A DNA stretch of 64,000 bases from NCBI RefSeq assembly GCF_000002075.1, contig NW_004798139.1:187334-251333 (forward strand). Reading direction: 5' to 3'. The stretch is from Aplysia californica (taxonomy: Eukaryota > Mollusca > Gastropoda > Aplysiida > Aplysiidae). The stretch's first letter is position 1. Every line of letters begins with the position of its first letter. Shown in pieces: positions 12,308 through 24,116 of the stretch. Position numbers and translations under genes: made by a program. The notes under the pieces are model-generated. The model did not search any database. It saw only the letters and a program-made list of their open reading frames with translations, and had not been told where the DNA came from.

Positions 12308-12475
12308 CTTTGATCCTGCCTGTCAAGGTCAACCTGGGCAAAGCAGGATACAGCGTCCCATCAATCTTACCTAGGAGATAGTCAATAAAAAAAACTTCCC
12401 AATGTGGATACTGAACTCATGTCTTCTGTGTGCCACAGGGAAAGATCCTTACTACCATAACACTGCCATGTACAC
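12308..12475 (-). mobile_element. tRNA-derived SINE (reverse)
   Basis: On the reverse strand: a tRNA-like head with TGGTAGTAAGG (A-box-like) and GAGTTCAGTATCC (B-box-like), then the body CCCAGGTTGACCTTGACAGG. Related body copies lie at 7885, 16559, 25020, 35690, 51580, 54350, 57485, 59815 and 62140. Confidence 0.75.
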
Positions 12476-12639
12476 ATAAAAAACAGTTTTACTGACTTTT
12501 TTTTTCCAGCCTCTGTTAGCTTTTGGTGTCTAGGGGAGAAGCAAATGTCTTTCTCTGGTTTGTTTTTTTGTATCACCTGTTGGGATGGTTATTTTATTTT
12601 TGTCTGATGTTTCTCTGACCCTCCACCCTTTCCCCCTCT

Positions 12640-12920
12640 ATTCATCCATCTTTTCCTGGGCCAGCCTCTTCTACTTCTACTGTATCCATCTGATCTCTGG
12701 TTATATATGCTCTTGCCACTTTACTGTTTAGTGGTAGTCTTGGCAGATGTCCAAATCATTTCATTCGTTGTTTATGTAGGCTTACTCCAAGCAGGGAGTC
12801 AAGGTAACTCATTTATTTGCAATCTAATTTTTCACCCTGTCTTTTCTTGTGGTGGTCAAAAGTTTTTCTAACGCATCTCATTTCATAGGCATTTATTTTG
12901 CTGCTGATAAACTAGGATGA
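12640..12920 (-). mobile_element. Possible decayed LINE tail (reverse)
   Basis: On the reverse strand, fragments such as MRCVRKTF and KQRMK.FGHLPRLPLNSK resemble the C-terminal part of non-LTR reverse transcriptase proteins (kxrlkWfGHv pattern). Frames are broken; assignment is weak. Confidence 0.35.
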
Positions 12921-14570
12921 ATATATCACTGAAAAGTCAGTGATCAATAACTGGAAAAGTTGTTTTACACCATAGCGGACACCGTTTAGATCATTTTTTA
13001 AGGTAATGCGCTCTGCCCATTTTACAACACTTGGCCGCAATTTTTCTGTGTAGGAACTGAGGAAACTAACTAACCCATTGTGAGGACCACAGACATAAGT
13101 TTTTTTTAAAAATATATGTGAGTTTTGATTACCTTTACTTTATCAGTTTCCAATGAGGATACTGTTGAGTGAAAGAAAGTATTTCAGAAGAATAACATAG
13201 ACCTTTGTCCTGCAAATAGTCAATTTTAAAGACATTTTTTCTTTTCATAAAACAACAACAAGGCAGGTAGTCTTCTCATAATCATACACAGCTTTAATCT
13301 CAATATTCTTTTCATATATAACTAATGTAAAAAAAAGAGAGGAACATTCTCATGTCAAAGTTGACAACTAACTGAATGTAGGAAGGCCCCAAAAACACAA
13401 GTACACAGCTGGACTGTTTCTGTTTTTGTCTTTATTTAGTTACAGTTATAAATATGAGTTAATAGAAAAATAAACTGTCATGCTCCTTCACACAGCGATT
13501 CAAAGTCAAATAAATATAAATTAATTCTTTCTTGTCTTTATCAAGTCTGAACAACTATCAACTAACATAACAGTGAAAGTGAAAGCACATTTCAAAACAT
13601 TAATGAGCAGAGCATTGGCAGTAGACGTATTTGGATAAGTTTTTAAACTTTTACTTTTGGTTATTACGTCACGTCCTTCTAGAAACTGTATGATTATGAA
13701 TATGATGCATTAATTCAACAATGTAACAATTTAGTCTCACTCTTGCATCTGTGGAGAAGGTGTCCTGAGCTTAGACAAAAAATTATGCACTTTTTAAAGT
13801 AACACTCGTATAAAGACAGTAATGAAGAGCAGGCACATCCAAGAAGTATAACCAAGAAGGTCACTTTGTTCAGTATAAATTTCCTACTGAATTTGTCTCT
13901 TCTTCGTTCTGTAACTTTTTTTCCTTTACATCGAGCTTCCATTCTTTGTTCTTTTTTTTTTAAGGACAAGAAAGTTTCATCCTCAAGACCTTTTTTCTTT
14001 AAAGAAATACTGACAGAAAACTGTAATGGTATAATGGGTGTTGTTCCTACAAAGTAGTTACATGATCTGTTCCCACAAAGTTGTCACATTATCGTACATG
14101 ACATAGTACATTCAAACCAACGGCAACAAAGAATTTTGTTCAACATGATAGATATAGGCAATATGAAATAGTTCACTTCTACCCCATGCACAACCAAATT
14201 AGCAACAACTTTTCTCACTACTTGAGCACAAAAAAAAAATTAAAATATGTCATCACCTCAAGCCATCCTCCACACACTCAAATTCCTGACAAAAACTGGA
14301 ATACCTGGCCAAGAGTACTACACTAATTGATCATGGTGACCCAAATTATAGATTAATTTGAACCACTAAAACATGTTTCCAAAAAAAAGTAAGAAAGTAA
14401 TGAAAAAAAATATGCACAGCAATGTATTTCGTATGATGAAGCCATACATATAATATATTGAAGCTTGATAAAGATTTGTCATGTATAGTTTTAGCATGTT
14501 CTCTAATTTTATTAAAACTTTCATTTTTTAAAATTTTGAGTCATGCCACATCTGCCTACTTCTCATTGGC
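12921..14570. other. AT-rich region between convergent PIGW and HSDL2, no gene seen
   Basis: Poly-A/T-rich sequence with short chance frames only. Part may be HSDL2 3' UTR. No coding homology, tRNA or TIR element recognised. Confidence 0.5.
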
Positions 14571-14575
14571 ACATT

Positions 14576-14581
14576 TTTATT
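14576..14581 (-). terminator. Candidate HSDL2 polyadenylation signal
   Basis: TTTATT on the plus strand (AATAAA on the gene strand) lies about 235 nt beyond the HSDL2 stop. Another plus-strand TTTATT lies near 14508, slightly farther downstream on the gene strand. The region between here and 13,300 is AT-rich and shows no coding pattern, so the true 3' end could also be farther out. Confidence 0.4.
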
Positions 14582-14813
14582 TAACAAAAATTTTAAAATC
14601 AGAAATCTAAAATTGTTTCACAATCATGTGAAGTCTGAACGAGACAGACAATGTTTATATAGTACTGGACACTTTCTAGTGGGAAACATGAGGAATCTCA
14701 CAAGGTGGTCGTCTCATTAAGTGTCTACAACATCTTTCCGATGGAGAAAAAAACAAAACAACATCCTGTTTTACTTTTACACAAAGGCAATCATTATCAT
14801 AGATTGATCACAT

Positions 14814-16522
14814 TCACAACTTTGGCTGCATCTTCTTCATGAGCTTCTCCAGTTTCATGGCCGCCCTCATGTCTCCCTTAATCTTGAGCTTGCCCGTCAT
14901 GAAGGAGGTGGTGGCGTTGGCTTTGCCAGCAAACATGTCTTGGAACAGGCCACTGTCCAAGACCATGGTGCAGTCGGCGCCTTCCAGTGTACCTGGAGCA
15001 ACCACTCCTTTCCCAGATTTCAAGTCCAGATAATACTTACCAGAATCAGGGCCTGAACACAGAGAGAGAAAAATTAACCGTATTTCAGCTGGTAGTATTA
15101 CAGATTAGCTGATATATCATAAAGTTGATAAAGAGTTGTTTTTTTTAAATTATTATCATGCTTCAGCTAACATACCATTATTTATATGTATGTAAAAATA
15201 AATCACACTTTAGCTGATATATCATCATTAAGAGGGAGTACGAAGAATAAGATCAAGGGAGACAAAAAAAAATAAAATCAACTATTTTTCAGCTGAGCTC
15301 ATCCTTTCTGTCCCTTTCATTTTAAGCAAGAAAAATTTTGAAATTAAGCAAATGGAGCCCAAAAATGTGAAGTTATGCAATTCTATTAATTTTAACAAAG
15401 AATGATAATAATAATAATGAAGATCATTTCTATAGCGCCCACTCCCGTGTAAACACAGCTTAAGGCGCTTTACATAAATGCATGTACGAACAATATTCAT
15501 GCACGCGACACACACATGCACACTCATACACACACACACACACTCACGCACACATGTGCACACACATAAAGGAAAATAATAAGAAATTATGCAAAAACTG
15601 ATCAAATTTTGCTAAATTATGCAGGGCACATAAAACCACGGGGACAGTCCTTTGTAGCATCTATTCTCTTTTTTCTTCGATGTCGTGGCAATTGTGGTTT
15701 GTCAAGATCTATATTATTATAATAATCCTGGCCTTTTCCTATAACCCATGTGTTCAAGTTCTCTACGTAAGTTAGTCTTGGTCTACCTCTGCCTCTTGCC
15801 ATCTAATTTTCCAGTGAGAGTAAGATGTTTTAGGCCATTATTAATTACAGTGAAACTCGAATGCAACAAACTCAGATTCAACTAAAGAAGCAGGATTCCC
15901 CATTTTTTGATTCATTAAAAGAGCAAATATGATTCAATCAAGCCGCTTGCCAGATGAGCAGCTCCCCCTAATGTGACTTCACTCATATTATTTTTCTTCT
16001 GCAGCTAAATTTATCTGCCCTATTCCAGGGGACTATCAATCGCACCTGCACTGTCAATCATTACGCTCCATGTTGTTTTCAGATTAACTGTTCAGTTTAA
16101 ACCGATTCAACTGAGGTTACAAAAATTAATTGTTGACCCATGTAATAAGGTTCACAGTACATCATTAGCGTATAAAACCAAGCCAACCTCAATTTAAACT
16201 AAACATTAATATTTAAATAATAGCCCATAGTCATAAGTCCACTATTTGCATTTGAAAACTGATAAATTTGGTCAAAATAAACCCTGTAGTCTCACCTGAA
16301 AGGTCAAACTGGAAGCTGGAGTTCATTTCCTTGACCAAGTCCTCAGACAAAAGCCCCTCGAGGGCCTTGAACATCGTCGTAAGTCCTGAGCTCACAGCCG
16401 CCCCGGCTGATGCCTCTTCTCCCGCTTCAGCAGGGTCAGCGTCCAGGAAAAAATCTGGCATCAATTTTGCTCCTGTGATTGTAATTATAAGATGTTTTAC
16501 ACCCCTATCAACACTTTTATTT

Positions 16523-16555
<33 letters not shown>

Positions 16556-19500
16556 GGTTGTTGCTGCTTCAACTTTGACCCTGACTGTCGGAGTCAACCT
16601 GGGCTGAGAAGGATACAGCATTCCTGCAGACAGCCAAAAGCATTACTACTATACCGGAGACACCAGTCTGTACTTCTCACATGATAAAGGAGATGCAAAG
16701 CCTCTTTAAGTTCTAACTAAGAATAAAGTAAGAAAATAGAATTTCAGAATAGGAAAGGGGAGAAAAAACTGAAGTGGCAATATCTGAGTACTATCAAAAC
16801 ATTTTTAAATTTAAACACTATAAATAATTTTTTTTTACATTTACTATTCATGCCATGTACTGCTAAAAATAAAGTTTTTAATTAACTGTACAATGTCATA
16901 TTCAACATGTATCAGAAATACAAATTAGACCATTAATATGATACTAGTAAAAGTTAGGGGGGGGAGAGCATTTATTTCATTTTTTCTTATACATTTGGAA
17001 CTTTTTTAGCTACTGTGCCCAAGTCTAAAAATTCTCCTACCACAAACCTGGAACACAAGAATATTTCTCCATGTCAGTCACTCCAGCTTCAGTAAGAACT
17101 TCATCGTCGATGGCAAAGTTTCCAGTGTACTTGCTGCTGTCCTTAGACAAAATGACGTACGCCGCGTCACTCATGATCTCAACGTCACGGCATTGCTCCT
17201 TCACCTCGCTACCACCGCCCAACATCTCCATCGCAGCTGTGTAGATTGCTACATGGGGACAGACAAACAGAATCACATTTGAGTTGCATTATTGAGAATA
17301 TCATGGAAGGAAAAGAAATCAAATGAGGTAGTGCTTGATGAAGCCCACTTGGGACGCTCAATGTTAAAAACAATCAGGAAATGACAAATGCAGTTTTTGG
17401 GACACCTGAATAGACATAAGGGTCTTGAACATCTAACTCTCACTGGCAAAATTGAGGGCAAGCGAGGCAGGGGTAGGCCCAGAACAACATACTTAGGGAA
17501 CCTAAACAAATGGGTAACAGGGAAAGATCAGGGAAACGTAACTTTTTTGAAAGCATCCAAGCAAAGGAATGAAAGGAGAACCATGATGGCCGATGTCTGT
17601 CACAGATCTGGCACTGGATGAAGATGATGATTGAGAACTCTCATCATGGGCGAAGCATGACTACGTTTTCGGGTCAGAATTCTCTTGCGTTTGGGGGGTG
17701 GGGGGGGAGGCTTTGTCTAGCATACAGGTGCCAATGAGAAGGCTAGTAATGCAGTGGAGCTTTAAAAACAAAGTCTATATTGATGGAGCACTGCACAGAT
17801 GGGACTTTTTCTCTAGAAGCCTATTTTACAGGGGAAGTTAAAAAATTAAACCACCAAAGACCACTTCATTTCAAATTGCATGTCAATCTTTTCTGCATTT
17901 CTACTCATTGAATTTTGACACCATTTATTGAGATGACGTATTTACCTCACTTTACAAAGCATAAATTTTTTTTAAGAAGGCTCAATTGTCCATGACATCA
18001 ATATGATGAGCGGAGTTCTCCTTACCTGTACGTGGCCACAAAGCATTCACAGCCACACGGTCATCCCTAAACTCCTCAGCCATACCCAGAACACACATAG
18101 ACATGCCATACTTGGCCATGGTGTATGCTGGAAAACACAAGAAAAGACATAAATACAGAACTGCATTGCTTTGAGTAAGGAGATAACAGTCATTTAGTGC
18201 ACAGAAAAGAAAAGACAAACAGGCAGACCCCAAAAAAAAGAAAAGAAAAAAAAAAGAAAATTCCAGCAGCACCCTCCAACCATCTACAGTATTAAATAAA
18301 TGTCTGTTCAGGATAACAGAAAGAAGTATAAAGACACAATGATAGCTTTTAGTCAAACTCCGCTAGAAAAAGCAAGGTAGACAAAAATAATACTCTGTGA
18401 AAAAAAAAAGCCAACAACATTATCCAAACAAAAGGAAGACATTTTTTTTTTTTACGAATACTTTACTCTACAGCTTTTTCTATTCATATTCAACTTTTTC
18501 CTATGGAGTTTGGTTTTCCTGTGTCTCGGATGAACTAATTTCTAGAACAATAAAAACATTCAGTGGTGAGAGAAAAACACCTATAGTTTCAACAGTAACT
18601 CAGGGAAAATCTCAATTCTGGCATCAATGACAGGAAAAATGCAATAGAAAAATGCAATAGGAACAAAACAAGTGTACTATATTATGATAAAATGCTCAAT
18701 GACACAGCTCAGTAACCACCCATTAACCATCCAGACTCATATAATACATAAATTCACATTTCTCTGAGGAAGAATTCAAAGTGGTGGGATTTTTCCCTTT
18801 ATTATTTTCATAGAATAATCAGTCACCTACCCACATGACCCTGGAACCATTTTGCACTCATGTTCAGTGGAGGGCTGATGTTGAGAATGTGAGGGTTCTT
18901 ACTCTTCAGGAGATATGGAAGGCACACCTTGGAACTGTAACAGATTCAGTTTATGCAAATTAATGACCATCTTTAACATTTACTCAGGAGTTCAAAGACA
19001 AGTATACACAAAATTGAAACACATATAAATTCATTACCTTGTGAGAAAAATTTTTAATAACATAAGTAAAACACTAGATACAGACAAAATGTATAAACAT
19101 GTAAAATTGAATACACCTGTTGCTCTTTCCAGTTTATCTTTCTTAGAAAGAGAAAAAGTCACAAAACATACACCCACACATCAATAGTAATAGTTGTTTG
19201 TTTGTTTAGTAAAGCAAAAGGGAAAGAAAAGAAGTAAGACCTACAAGGGACGCCCACCAATTACCCATATCAGCAGATCAAAGACATATCTTACCTTAGC
19301 AATGATTTATAATACAATGTTTCAAAAATTAAATTAAACTGATCAAATAGAACTGCTCTTCTTTCCACAATTTTTCTAGATTTCCAAACATCATTTCTTC
19401 TACTCAGTGTGAAGGACAGCAATTTCAACAGTGTGACCAAAGAGACCAAAAGGAGGCTAGACTCACCAGAGATATGTGCCACGGGCATTGATAGAGTTCA

Positions 19501-22500
19501 TCAAGTCATAGGTCTTCATGGGCGTCTTCAGTGTGCCGGTGAGAGAGATGGCGCTAGCATTGTTGATCAACACATCAATTCCTCCAAACTTGGCAACCGT
19601 CTCCTGCACAGCATTCTGAACCTGCTCCTCACTTCTGATGTCCACGATACAAGGCAAAGCTTTGCCACCGGCTTTGTTGACTAGGAAACAAAAAATAAAA
19701 TAAAATAAAATAAGAATAAGAATAAGAATAATAACAAATAGCATTCAGACAGTACAAATTCTTTAAAATTTATAACTCTTTCATAGGATTTTTTCAAGAA
19801 GGAATCCCTGTTATATTATAGATGTATACTATCTACAATGCATAACACTATTTTGATAATAGCAACAGAAGAAACCTTGTAGTAAGGCTCTCAGATTCTT
19901 CACAATCATTTCTGTGGCATTTTACTGAAAAATATTGATCAACAAGTCTCCAAACTAAGATCCCACTGCTTACGATCCCGGTTCGCTTAAGATCCCTCTG
20001 TTTTAAGAAAACAGAATTTTTACGATACAAAATTAATCCCTAAGATCCCGCTCTGATTCACTCTGAAGGTCTACATTAGGCTAAGATCCCGCATTTCAGA
20101 CAAAATTTACCGAACAAAAACCCAGGCGGGCACAGCTGATCAACCAAGAGTGAAAATTTGCGATCATTGAACTACCTGTTGCGTCAAAGATCAACCACTC
20201 GTGTTTATGATCGCATGTGCATTGTAAGTCACAATGAAATGGTACAAAGTTTGCCCCAGACAGGATCACACTGAGGTGTGAATTCGCCAATGCATTTGTT
20301 TTCTCCAAACATCGCATTCGCATCTGAGCTCTCCTCCTAAACTTACATCACACTCTGCGTGGGTAATACCTACAACTTTGCTCCAGTCAGGATCACAATC
20401 TCAAGGGATGGTGAACTCTTCCCCAACCATTGCAGCAGTTGCCTCTACTCCCGAATTTGCAAGACAGACTGAATTTTAATTGGTGTGTTCTACTAATAGG
20501 CCCTGGTGCGGTCACAACGTACTAGTGCATAACGACAAAGGTGGGGGGGGAACTCAGTCAGAGATGGAAAGCTATAAATTTTGGATAGGTAAAGGGGAGG
20601 GGCAACTGGAAAAGCTTAGATCTTGAGACTCACGATAGGATATTAAGAGAAAATGGCATGCTTTAATCGATTGTGATTGGTCATCAAGCAGGTTGATCCC
20701 TCTTTGCTCGCCAAAAGTCATAAACCCACTCAAGGGTCACATCAGTTCATTTTAGAGTGAAGGGAGACCATTTTACTGGTTGTGTACTTGACCAGGATCA
20801 CCACAGATTCTTCCCATGGTGCATCACCTAAGATCCCGTATTTTTCTTGCTCCCGAGCAGTGGGATCCTAGGCGGAGACTAATGTATTATTGTAAAAATG
20901 TGAATTTGTTATCTCCAAGAACACTCAAGCTTTAGAAGTCAGCAAACTTTGGCAGCCATTTTCTCACTAATTTTACACCAGACACCAGGCAACCCCTACC
21001 TGAAATTGCAAATATCTGGACTTCTATTCAAGATAGATGAGTTTTTTCCCTCAAAAACAGGATAAATAAACAAGCTTTATGATTATGGCAATAGCTCCAT
21101 TTGTCCAAAAGTTGAAAAGTGCCTGATTCACCATGTCGTATCATGTATCATCAAAAGAATTCTTACTTTCTTCGGCAGCTGTGTAGATGGTGCCCGGAAG
21201 TTTTGGGTGGGGCTGTGCTGTTTTTGCAGCAATCACAACATTGGCACCATCTTTAGCAACTTTGAGGGCGATGGCTTTTCCAATTCCTCGACTGGCTCCT
21301 GAGATGAAGACTGTCTTGCCCGCGAGCCGTCTGCAAAAGTTCAGAAACTCTGAAATATAAACTTGTTTTTCTATCCAGGTTTATGATATTGGTCAAGTTA
21401 AAAATAGACATGATGATACTTTCATTCTTTATGAGAATTTGGCGCTTGAAGGCAAATATTTTTTTGTGGCAGCACATTGTGTCGCTGACAATTTTTTAAG
21501 TAGAATCTGAATCACTTTCCAAATCAAGATTATCATGTTTATCAGGTCCTTCTACTATAATATCTGTTTTTTCTGCTTTCAGTCTCACTGTCCGTTTCCC
21601 CAAGGCTGCTAATGGTTAATATTTCAGCATGGAAACTGAGTTAGATCTAGATCCAAAATTGTCAAAGAAACAAAAGCTTATTACACGAATCCTAATTTAT
21701 GACAGCATAGATTTAATTCTGGCAGTTCAGGAAAACCATGAATTTAATTCTGGCTGATAGGAGTTAAGAGGCCTTAATACAGTGGAACTTGGATTCAACT
21801 AGCTCGGATTCTTCAATTAGAATCGGATTCAATGAGATGAGACGGATTATGTCACGGATTTCCCGTTTTTTTTCTTCTTTAAAATCAATAAAAATAACCC
21901 GAATCGAACGAGCACTTAAATCAGCAAGCTCGGATTCAACGAGGTCGCTTCCTGGGTGAACACCCCCGAAGACGTGGTTTCCGCACCTTTTACGTTCATT
22001 TAAAAACACATTTGCACGCAGATTTTACTGAAAAACATTGATTAACACTACGCCCCCACAGGACGCCGACCGGAAAAAGTAAGAAGCCGTCCTTTTTCCC
22101 CAATGGGACGCCAATCGATGGCGGTGTGATATAGCAAGTACCGGAGAGAGCGCTACGTTGGTGAAAAGTGTTAAAAGCACGAAAAATGCCCCTCAAGCCA
22201 TGGAAGTCAGCAGACTTTGAGCACTTTGGCAGCCCTCGCTAATTTTACCTCTCAAACCAGATGATCCGCTCACCTCCTTCAATTGCAATATCTCGACTTC
22301 TATTCTTTTTAACATAGAGATGGACATTTTTTACACCAATAACAAGGCAAATTAACAGGTTTTAAGACAATACCAGTAACCTCATTGCCTCAAAACTGAC
22401 GAGCGCCCGATTCCACCATGTCGTGCCACATTGTATTTGAGCATCAGGATTCAAGACCGATGCCTGTGCTCCACCATAGTATTCACGGTCTAGCAATATT

Positions 22501-22984
22501 TTAGGTGATAGTGCATCACCATATACATGCCATTGCCGCAAGAACTATAGTAGTAGGCCCATTATTACTATGACCATGCCACTGCGTTGGCCTACCATTC
22601 ATGATTCTGATTAGTAGAGCTCTATGAAGTAGCTCCTAATAATATACCTAGATTCTTAGTGAGCTTTGAAAGATGATTTAATGTTAAAAGATGTAGATCT
22701 AGAGTCTAGAGTATAGATCTAGATTAGGCTACTACAGAGGTTGACCCCTCTCACTCATACAGGAATACAAGACATTGGACAGTTGAAGGGTAGGCATAGA
22801 TCTACACCCAACGGAGGAAGAAACAGAGAGAAACAGTCAAGTATAGAAGAAGTTGATAAACATAATATAACAATGATAAATCCATCAATGATTCTACCGA
22901 TCAAAACAAAATAGAAAAACCCTCCTGAACTGTTCTAGAATTAGAATCTCTATCTACTAAAACTTACCCTGTATTTGCTGCCAT
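14814..22984 (-). CDS. HSDL2: HSDL2, SDR dehydrogenase with SCP2 domain (8 coding exons, about 405 aa)
   Basis: Hydroxysteroid dehydrogenase-like protein 2, a probable peroxisomal/mitochondrial lipid oxidoreductase (family knowledge; substrate not settled). Exons in transcription order: 22984-22968, 21330-21167, 19680-19467, 18934-18831, 18127-18026, 17248-17048, 16472-16296, 15052-14814. All splice sites are GT-AG and the frame is continuous for 406 codons including TGA; human is 418 aa. The N-terminus MAANTGRLAGKTVF matches the family. The cofactor-binding SGASRGIG motif is at residues 16-23, followed by NNAS, an ISPP serine segment, and the active-site YxxxK as Y168-TMA-K172. The SCP2 domain runs from about residue 298 to the end (FMTGKLKIKGDM core). 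The C-terminal tripeptide PKL fits the PTS1 consensus; the human protein ends in ARL. Introns carry a pogo-like element, LINE tails and MITEs. The gene converges on PIGW and diverges from the thiolase. Confidence 0.97.
15308..15647. mobile_element. MITE family C copy 2, split by an insertion
   Basis: Ends CTGTCCCTTTCATTTTAAGC and CATAAAACCACGGGGACAG match copy 1 at 11181-11366. Alignment to copy 1 shows about 160 extra bp at about 15408-15566, made of a GCGCTTTACA-type tail repeat plus a CA-rich tract. The MITE is therefore older than that insertion. It lies in HSDL2 intron 7. Confidence 0.8.
15408..15566 (+). repeat. SINE-tail-like insert with CA-rich microsatellite
   Basis: ATCATTTCTATAGCGCCCAC, CAGCTTAAGGCGCTTTACAT and CATGTACGAACAATATTC match 27354-27415 plus 27897-27925. 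It ends in a degenerate CACACA/CACGCA tract. It sits cleanly inside MITE family C. Confidence 0.75.
15640..15835 (-). mobile_element. LINE C-terminal fragment (reverse)
   Basis: Reverse strand reads LTLTGKLDGKR-like, then RGRGRPRLTYVENLNTWVIG, a variant of the tail motif in the plus-strand fragment at 17290-17625. It lies in HSDL2 intron 7. Confidence 0.65.
15848..16135. mobile_element. Pogo-like MITE remnant, family D
   Basis: The left end CAGTGAAACTCGAATGCAAC with TA before it, and GATTCAACT words, match the remnant at 21782-21965. The right end near 16105-16130 carries GATTCAACTGAGG. Diverged; borders approximate. Confidence 0.5.
16524..16554. repeat. Poly-G tract (31 G)
   Basis: Uninterrupted G run in HSDL2 intron 6, about 50 bp upstream of exon 7 on the gene strand, where it reads as a poly-C tract near the acceptor. 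Confidence 0.97.
16559..16680 (-). mobile_element. SINE fragment
   Basis: Body words TTTGACCCTGACTGTCGGAG and AACCTGGGCTGAGAAGGATA match the tRNA-derived SINE family (compare 12308-12475). Confidence 0.6.
17290..17625 (+). mobile_element. LINE C-terminal fragment
   Basis: Reads QFLGHLNRHKGLEHLTLTGK, then KRGRGRPRTTYLGNLNKWVT and a tail with DVCHRSGTG followed by a stop: the classic C-terminus of a non-LTR reverse transcriptase protein. The frame is open for the last 77 codons. It lies in HSDL2 intron 5, opposite to the gene. Confidence 0.8.
19943..20884. mobile_element. Pogo/Tigger-like element family A, copy 2 (reverse)
   Basis: Reverse-oriented relative of 2899-3836: CTAAGATCCCACTGCTTACG at the left and GGATCCTAGGCGGAGACTAA at the right, with the interior alignable (for example CACGATAGGATAT.., TGGGAGGGG-type and GATCACACTGAGGTGTG segments). 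The left TIR has decayed more. It sits in HSDL2 intron 2. Confidence 0.8.
20915..21155. mobile_element. Partial copy of the ~440-bp TIR element, family E
   Basis: Shares AAGTCAGCAAACTTTGGCAG, ATATCTGGACTTCTATTC and the end GATTCACCATGTCGTATCAT with copies at 21955, 46838 and 62284. The left half is missing. Confidence 0.75.
21782..21965. mobile_element. Pogo-like remnant, family D
   Basis: TACAGTGGAACTTGGATTCA start with GCTCGGATTCAACGAGG repeated near the far end in direct and related form. Resembles 15848-16135. No coding. Confidence 0.55.
21966..22445. mobile_element. Family E TIR element with a ~125-bp insertion
   Basis: Body matches 62410-62720 (GATTTTACTGAAAAACATTG, then AAAAGCACGAAAAATG, TCTCGACTTCTATTC and ACGAGCGCCCGATTCCACCA). 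Compared with that copy, about 125 bp of GC-richer sequence (about 22049-22172) interrupts the GATTAA/TAAAAGCAC junction. Confidence 0.7.
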
Positions 22985-24000
22985 TCTGCTCTATTCAGAT
23001 TCTACTGCAAGGCTAGATCTAGATGTTGATTATTAATTCTAGGTTTAATGCAACTTGGTTCCTGATACGAGACCAAAGATTTCGGAGGTACCGGTATTTG
23101 ATGTGTTCAGTCAATGCTGCTGACTCGCCCGGTCCCTTAGCTAAAGACGGAAATAAGGTCGAGCCTATGCGTGTTTTGTTCTAGTTCTAGTTCTAGTTAT
23201 AAAAAGGGAGCTGACCTTTGTACTTTGTACCAAACTCCTAAAGATTCTAAATTTTAGAACCCAAAGCTTCTGCTAGCCTTGGGGCCTATGACATACAGAA
23301 GGTTCAATTTTAATTTTGGAGGATATCTGAAATAATTATATAATCTTTTCACAACATTTAGAATTGTTTTTAAAGGTGTTGTGCGTTTAAAATGAAAGAT
23401 ATTATAACCTAAAATAGTTATTATTTAGAAAATAGTATTGTTTCGCAAATGAAAATGGGATTGTATAAAAAGTTCAAAGGGTCAGCGACCTATAAACTCA
23501 ACCAGGCCTGTGTTTTGCCTCGGTGATAACGAGTGACAGATCGAAAAATCAAAGGTAAAATTGACTGTATAACAATTTCATGCTTGATTCAATATATATT
23601 CAGGACATATTTCTATCGCCTGGTTTGATGGGGAACTGTGAGCCTTGATTAATCGTAACTAGAATCTAGATCTAGATAAACTCTGGTGCTATGATGCACG
23701 AAGTAGACATGAATCAATGAATGAAATTTGGTCTGCTGCACTTTGTACTCCTACACCACAGTGTTTACAGTTGACCTATTGAGCCTATTGTGACTAGATT
23801 TAGATCTAGGCTAGGCTAGGCTAGTGCTAGGCCTATTGAAAGTTATAGTTATTGCCAGTACCCAGTTCTGTTCAGTTTACCTTTGCACCCTCAGTTAAAT
23901 CTGAATTACGTTAACACAACTTTGACTTTTTACCTTATTTATATCTAGATTCTAGATCTAAATTTAGATTTAGATCTAGATCTACATGATGTCTCTTTTT
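22690..24000. repeat. AGATCTAGA-rich low-complexity words around the HSDL2 start
   Basis: Many TCTAGATCTAGA/GATCTAGATTA words at 22695-22730, 23010-23030, 23660-23680 and 23940-23985. They are not in a fixed tandem period. No gene otherwise between the HSDL2 start and 24100. Confidence 0.6.
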
Positions 24001-24116
24001 TGTGTCAATGCAAAGAGCGGTTGTTAGAGAGGAGACTTTAAAAAAAATTTATTTATGATGTGGTTGTTTTTACAGTTTATGCCCCCCTCCCCCCCAATAG
24101 AGTTAAGAATATTTAG

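Noticed and set aside
16268-16684. 138-codon plus-strand frame
   Set aside because: Opposite strand of HSDL2 exon 7 continued through the poly-G run; low-complexity and without homology.
22690-24000. AGATCTAGATCT words as binding-site array
   Set aside because: The words recur in many non-promoter places of the window (for example 2165, 660, 46190) and look like a genome-wide compositional habit.
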